64,000 bases of DNA from Lamprobacter modestohalophilus (lineage in GTDB: Bacteria > Pseudomonadota > Gammaproteobacteria > Chromatiales > Chromatiaceae), in contig NZ_NRRY01000019.1 in assembly GCF_016583905.1 (NCBI RefSeq), forward strand, positions 78,547 through 142,546, in the 5' to 3' direction. The notes below the pieces were generated by a model. That model was given only the letters and a program-made list of their open reading frames with translations, had not been told where the DNA came from and searched no databases. Made by a program: the position numbers and the translations under genes. This document shows, one piece after another, positions 61,453 through 64,000 of the stretch; the first letter of the stretch is position 1, and each line of letters opens with the position of its first letter.

Positions 61453-61758
61453 ATGAGCGAAAAAATCCGCATTGCCGATCTGCCCGAGTTCGACATCACC
61501 GAGCACCTGGAAGACGATCAGGCCATCGCTGAGTATCTCACCATTGTCTTGGAGGAAAACGACCCGGCATTGTTGGCCGCAGCCATGGGTGATATCGCCC
61601 GCGCACGCGGCATGACCGAGATCGCCAAGGCGAGCGGCATCGCGCGCGAAGCCCTCTACAAGGCCTTGCGACCCGAGTCCCAGCCGCGTTTCGATACCAT
61701 CAACCGTGTCTGTCATGCGCTAGGTGTCAAGCTGGTAGCTCAGCGAATCGAGGCTTGA
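61453..61758 (+). CDS. HigA-like antitoxin (addiction-module antidote)
   Basis: 101 residues. The N-terminus (DLPEFDITEHLEDDQAIAEY) is the toxin-binding part and the C-terminal half is an XRE-like helix-turn-helix (MTEIAKASGIAREALYKALR, FDTINRVCHALGVKLVAQRI). It is complete and paired with the toxin just upstream. Confidence 0.92.
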   Translation: MSEKIRIADLPEFDITEHLEDDQAIAEYLTIVLEENDPALLAAAMGDIARARGMTEIAKASGIAREALYKALRPESQPRFDTINRVCHALGVKLVAQRIEA

Positions 61759-61851
61759 TGGCCTGAGTGTGACGCCAACAGGAAGCCGGTAACATGCTCG
61801 GGCAACGCTGTGGCTGGCCATACCGGAGCCTCGGATCGTTTTTCAGGCGCG

Positions 61852-62211
61852 TTATGGCTGCGGATTGAGGTGATGCGGAAAGGGTTGTATCCGCTCCAGA
61901 ATAGTGCCCAACCGCTGGCGGGCTTTGGCCGCGTCATAATCGGCCTGTAGCCCCACCCAAAAACCGTCGCTCATGCCAAAGACACGCGACAGACGCAGCC
62001 CGGTATCAGCGCTGATCGTTTGGCGACCCTCAAGAATGGCATCGATCTGCGGATGCGATAACCCGATCGCTTGCGCTAGGCGCTCAGAGCTGATTCCCAG
62101 TGGTTCCAGAAACTCGCGTGCCAACACCTCACCCGGCGGCACCGGGGCCAGATCGCCGGCTGCAAGATCAGAGAAATCCATGCGGCTCAAGTCTTCCACG
62201 GCGATCGTCAT
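61852..62211 (-). CDS. higA: HigA-family antitoxin, orphaned
   Basis: 119 residues of the HigA addiction-module family. A Pro-rich PVPPGEVLAREFLEPLGISS leads into the helix-turn-helix (RLAQAIGLSHPQIDAILEGR, ISADTGLRLSRVFGMSDGFW) and LQADYDAAKARQRLG. The ATG overlaps the TGA of a 16-codon higB stump (ATGA). The toxin has lost its body, so this antitoxin now stands alone. Confidence 0.9.
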   Translation of the reverse strand: MTIAVEDLSRMDFSDLAAGDLAPVPPGEVLAREFLEPLGISSERLAQAIGLSHPQIDAILEGRQTISADTGLRLSRVFGMSDGFWVGLQADYDAAKARQRLGTILERIQPFPHHLNPQP

Positions 62212-62258
62212 TGTTGAATGCTCCCAGGGGTTTCCTTGCCGGCAAAGCTCCTGATCAC
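62208..62258 (-). pseudogene. higB: higB stump with internal deletion
   Basis: A GTG at 62258 opens VIRSFAGKETPGSIQQ and stops. HigB toxins begin MIKSF..K.T, so the first ~10 codons are genuine. The rest of the ~92-codon toxin is deleted, while the stop/start overlap with higA is kept. Confidence 0.72.
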
Positions 62259-62267
62259 CTTTGATAC

Positions 62268-62489
62268 CTATCGCCGGGCGTTCGTGTCGTCTTCACGCAG
62301 TGTTCGGCTCGCAACCTGACCTGTGTCGTCAACCAACTCCTCGACGATACGACCATCGCGCCAGACGACCAAGACACCCGTACTGGCTCGGGCACGCTCA
62401 CGCGCCCGCTCCGCGGCACGCTGCATGGCCGTCAACGCGGCCTGGAAATCATCTTTCTCGCCCGGGATCTGATTAGTCGTTTTCATCAT
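62268..62489 (-). CDS. Small partner protein of the zeta-like kinase (putative antitoxin)
   Basis: 73 residues (MMKTTNQIPGEKDDFQAALT at the start), with a helix rich in Ala/Arg/Glu (MQRAAERARERARASTG) and a strand pair VLVVWRDGRIVEELVDD. The start overlaps the 3' end of the zeta-like gene by 17 bp, so they are co-translated. Small genes in this place are often antitoxins; the family is not one I can name. AAGG lies 10 bases upstream of the ATG. Confidence 0.65.
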   Translation of the reverse strand: MMKTTNQIPGEKDDFQAALTAMQRAAERARERARASTGVLVVWRDGRIVEELVDDTGQVASRTLREDDTNARR

Positions 62490-63018
62490 AATGAGAGCCT
62501 TGTTCCAGCAGTAGGGGTGCCACGCGCGAATTGTCGTACATCGCCCAGGCATCAACGATCGGTTTATAGAGGCGTTCGAAATTGTCCAGACCGGCGGCGA
62601 AGCGACGGCGGATGGTGGCTTCGGGTACGTGGTGGCCGCCCTCTTGGACCCGTTGTCGCACCCTCGACACCGCGAAATCGGCGCTGGGCAGGCTCAGAAA
62701 GAACAGTTCCACCAGATACCCACGACGCCGCCAATCCAGGATGCGTGACACATAGGTCTTGCCGCTCAAGGTGGACTCCAGCGCGAAACTCAGGCCGCGC
62801 GCCGCCAAACGATCGATCTCCTGCAACATCAACCGCCCGGCGCGATAGGCGACGGCTTCCGGCTTGAACGGACTCAGACCCGCAGCGATCAGGTCGGCGT
62901 TCACAAAATCAGGGCAATCGGCCTCGGCAGGCAAAAATTCGCGCGCGAACGTCGTTTTGCCCGCGCCATTTGGTCCGGCGATGATGAGGACTCGGGGATG
63001 AACGTGCGCGATGGTCAT
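62473..63018 (-). CDS. Zeta-toxin-like P-loop kinase
   Basis: 181 residues. Walker A IAGPNGAGKTTFAREF (about 12-27), VNADLIAAGLSPFKPEAVAY, SFALESTLSGKTYVSRILDW and LSLPSADFAVSRVRQRVQEG match the zeta-toxin/AAA kinase family, related to enzymes that phosphorylate UDP-N-acetylglucosamine. It sits between truncated hsdS (12 bp upstream) and a small putative antitoxin. A role as toxin or as part of the restriction island is inferred from family and place. Confidence 0.88.
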   Translation of the reverse strand: MTIAHVHPRVLIIAGPNGAGKTTFAREFLPAEADCPDFVNADLIAAGLSPFKPEAVAYRAGRLMLQEIDRLAARGLSFALESTLSGKTYVSRILDWRRRGYLVELFFLSLPSADFAVSRVRQRVQEGGHHVPEATIRRRFAAGLDNFERLYKPIVDAWAMYDNSRVAPLLLEQGSHYDEND

Positions 63019-63029
63019 GGGCGCACTGA

Positions 63030-63806
63030 TCAGCGCAGTTCCGCGATCTGGCCGGTGACGGCGGCGGTGATGAGGGCGGAGCGGTATTCCTCCAATTTTG
63101 AGATGCTTCCTAGCACGGAGCTTTCCACTCGAGAATCAAAGTCGAGCGTTCTGTCGAGCCATGTTGCGATTTGATTTTGCTCCGAAAGCGGTGGAAGCGG
63201 ATGAACGAGGTTCTTGAGCGTGTCCTGACCGATGTTCTGCATGGAGCCGCTGGTTCCTGTCGCTTCCCGCTCATACTGATAGCGGGACACTGGAGAGCGC
63301 AGGACGCGGACCAGGAATCGCGGGCTTATATCAGCGAGCAGATTCAACCTGTACAGCTTGTCGCACAGGATGATCTTTCCTTGGGTATTCGAAACCAGAG
63401 TCGCGCTTCCGAGGAGCTCCTTGGTGTTTGCACGGCTGACGAGAACATCTCCATTCTTCACCTCATACCTTTCCATGGGGTCAATGTCGGGCGGCAAAGC
63501 CTTGTTTTCGGACTCGTCGTACTCTTCCCCATTGACGCAGCCGACTTTAAGAACGCCCCATTCGCCGGGTTGCGCTTGACGATTCTCGCATTGCGGAGAC
63601 CAGCCTTGCTCGATGCCCTTGAGCGAAAATCTTAATCGCCGGACATCCCAATGCGCCGGAATGTCGCCGAGCCAGTCTATACCAGAGGGTTTCATGGGGG
63701 CGTCGGGATTGAGGCCCTTGGTGACGGCGCGGGTGATGAGGGCCTGGCGCTTCTCGGCTAGCCGGTCTAGTGCTTTGCTGTGAAAATCCTGATACCGACC
63801 AGCCAA
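63030..63806 (-). pseudogene. hsdS: hsdS truncated by IS630 insertion (type I specificity subunit, C-terminal half)
   Basis: 258 codons remain. The central conserved region has LDRLAEKRQALITRAVTKGL and IDWLGDIPAHWDVRRLRFSL. One target recognition domain follows (about 63085-63620 on the DNA), then the second conserved helix (LSEQNQIATWLDRTLDFDSR, LEEYRSALITAAVTGQIAEL). The first recognition domain is missing: sequence upstream of 63806 is the end of an IS630-type transposase. Only a TTG could start the remaining frame. The recognition-domain DNA is visibly less GC-rich than its neighbours. With one TRD the R-M system is unlikely to work normally. Confidence 0.9.
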
Positions 63807-64000
63807 TCAAGCCGCGAGTGGCTTCCCGGTATAGGTCCAGCGAAACGGCTTGGCCAGCTTGTCGTTGAAGAAATCAATGAAGTTGGCGAGTTTCTCATGA
63901 AGATCATCGACCGAGAGGAAGTTACCGCGGCGGATCACTTTGCGCGCCAAGATGGAGAACCACATCTCGATCTGGTTCAGCCAAGAGGCATGCTTGGGCG
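63807..64000 (-). mobile_element. IS630-type transposase, C-terminal end (partial)
   Basis: The last ~63 codons of a DDE transposase of the IS630 type: ASWLNQIEMWFSILARKVIR, then RRGNFLSVDDLHEKLANFI and PFRWTYTGKPLAA before TGA. The NQIEMWFS block holds the final catalytic Glu. The rest of the element lies beyond the window. It abuts truncated hsdS. Confidence 0.88.

Overview
The window is high-GC, densely packed DNA that reads as chromosome of a gammaproteobacterium. A marine or halophilic purple sulfur bacterium (Chromatiales) is my best guess. It rests on the trehalose and N-type ATPase gene content, the transaldolase-transketolase fusion and general protein character. It is an inference: no 16S or photosynthesis gene is present.

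Layout. 1-13.5 kb is a trehalose/glycogen block: treS-maltokinase (minus strand, cut by the left edge), then treZ, a malQ-treY fusion, a GlgE-like GH13 enzyme and an archaeal-type phosphoglycerate mutase on the plus strand. 13.5-19.5 kb is signalling: a CheB-CheR-PAS fusion, a ParDE toxin-antitoxin pair and a FixL/FixJ-like two-component pair. 19.7-27.2 kb holds polX coupled to a glgC stump, then a beta-phosphoglucomutase/OtsB fusion and a GH65 phosphorylase, separated by a chimeric secreted-protein gene. 27.2-34.2 kb is a complete N-type ATPase operon, atpDCQRBEFAG. 34.2-38.7 kb is accessory DNA: a DMT exporter inserted at the atpG 3' end, a DUF72 remnant, an AAA ATPase with a nuclease-like C-terminus, and dodecin. 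38.7-44.8 kb has a PfkB kinase, gap, a P-type cation ATPase and a VIT/CCC1 transporter. 44.8-48.3 kb has an orphan antitoxin, a hybrid histidine kinase and a KaiC-like ATPase. 48.8-57.9 kb has ppsA, a transaldolase-transketolase fusion, sodC and MBL remnants, two STAS-type proteins and a DUF2269 membrane protein. 58-64 kb is a defence/addiction island: hsdR, truncated hsdS, HigBA-like genes, a zeta-like kinase and the end of an IS630-type transposase.

How the genes fit. The metabolic genes make a route between glycogen/trehalose and central carbon. TreS, TreZ-TreY, MalQ and the GlgE-like enzyme handle alpha-glucans and trehalose. GH65 plus the beta-PGM/OtsB fusion can return disaccharide to glucose 6-phosphate. 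PfkB, GAPDH, ApgM, PpsA and Tal-Tkt cover glycolysis, gluconeogenesis and pentose phosphates. The N-ATPase and cation pumps add ion homeostasis, so the block looks built for osmotic or energy stress.

Two genome habits stand out. Many conserved enzyme genes carry in-frame tandem repeats (periods 12, 15 or 18 bp) that add low-complexity peptides, and many intergenic gaps carry 7-20 bp tandem repeats. There are also many gene stumps (glgC, DUF72, sodC, MBL, vapC, higB, hsdS, an otsB tail), so the region is strongly rearranged.
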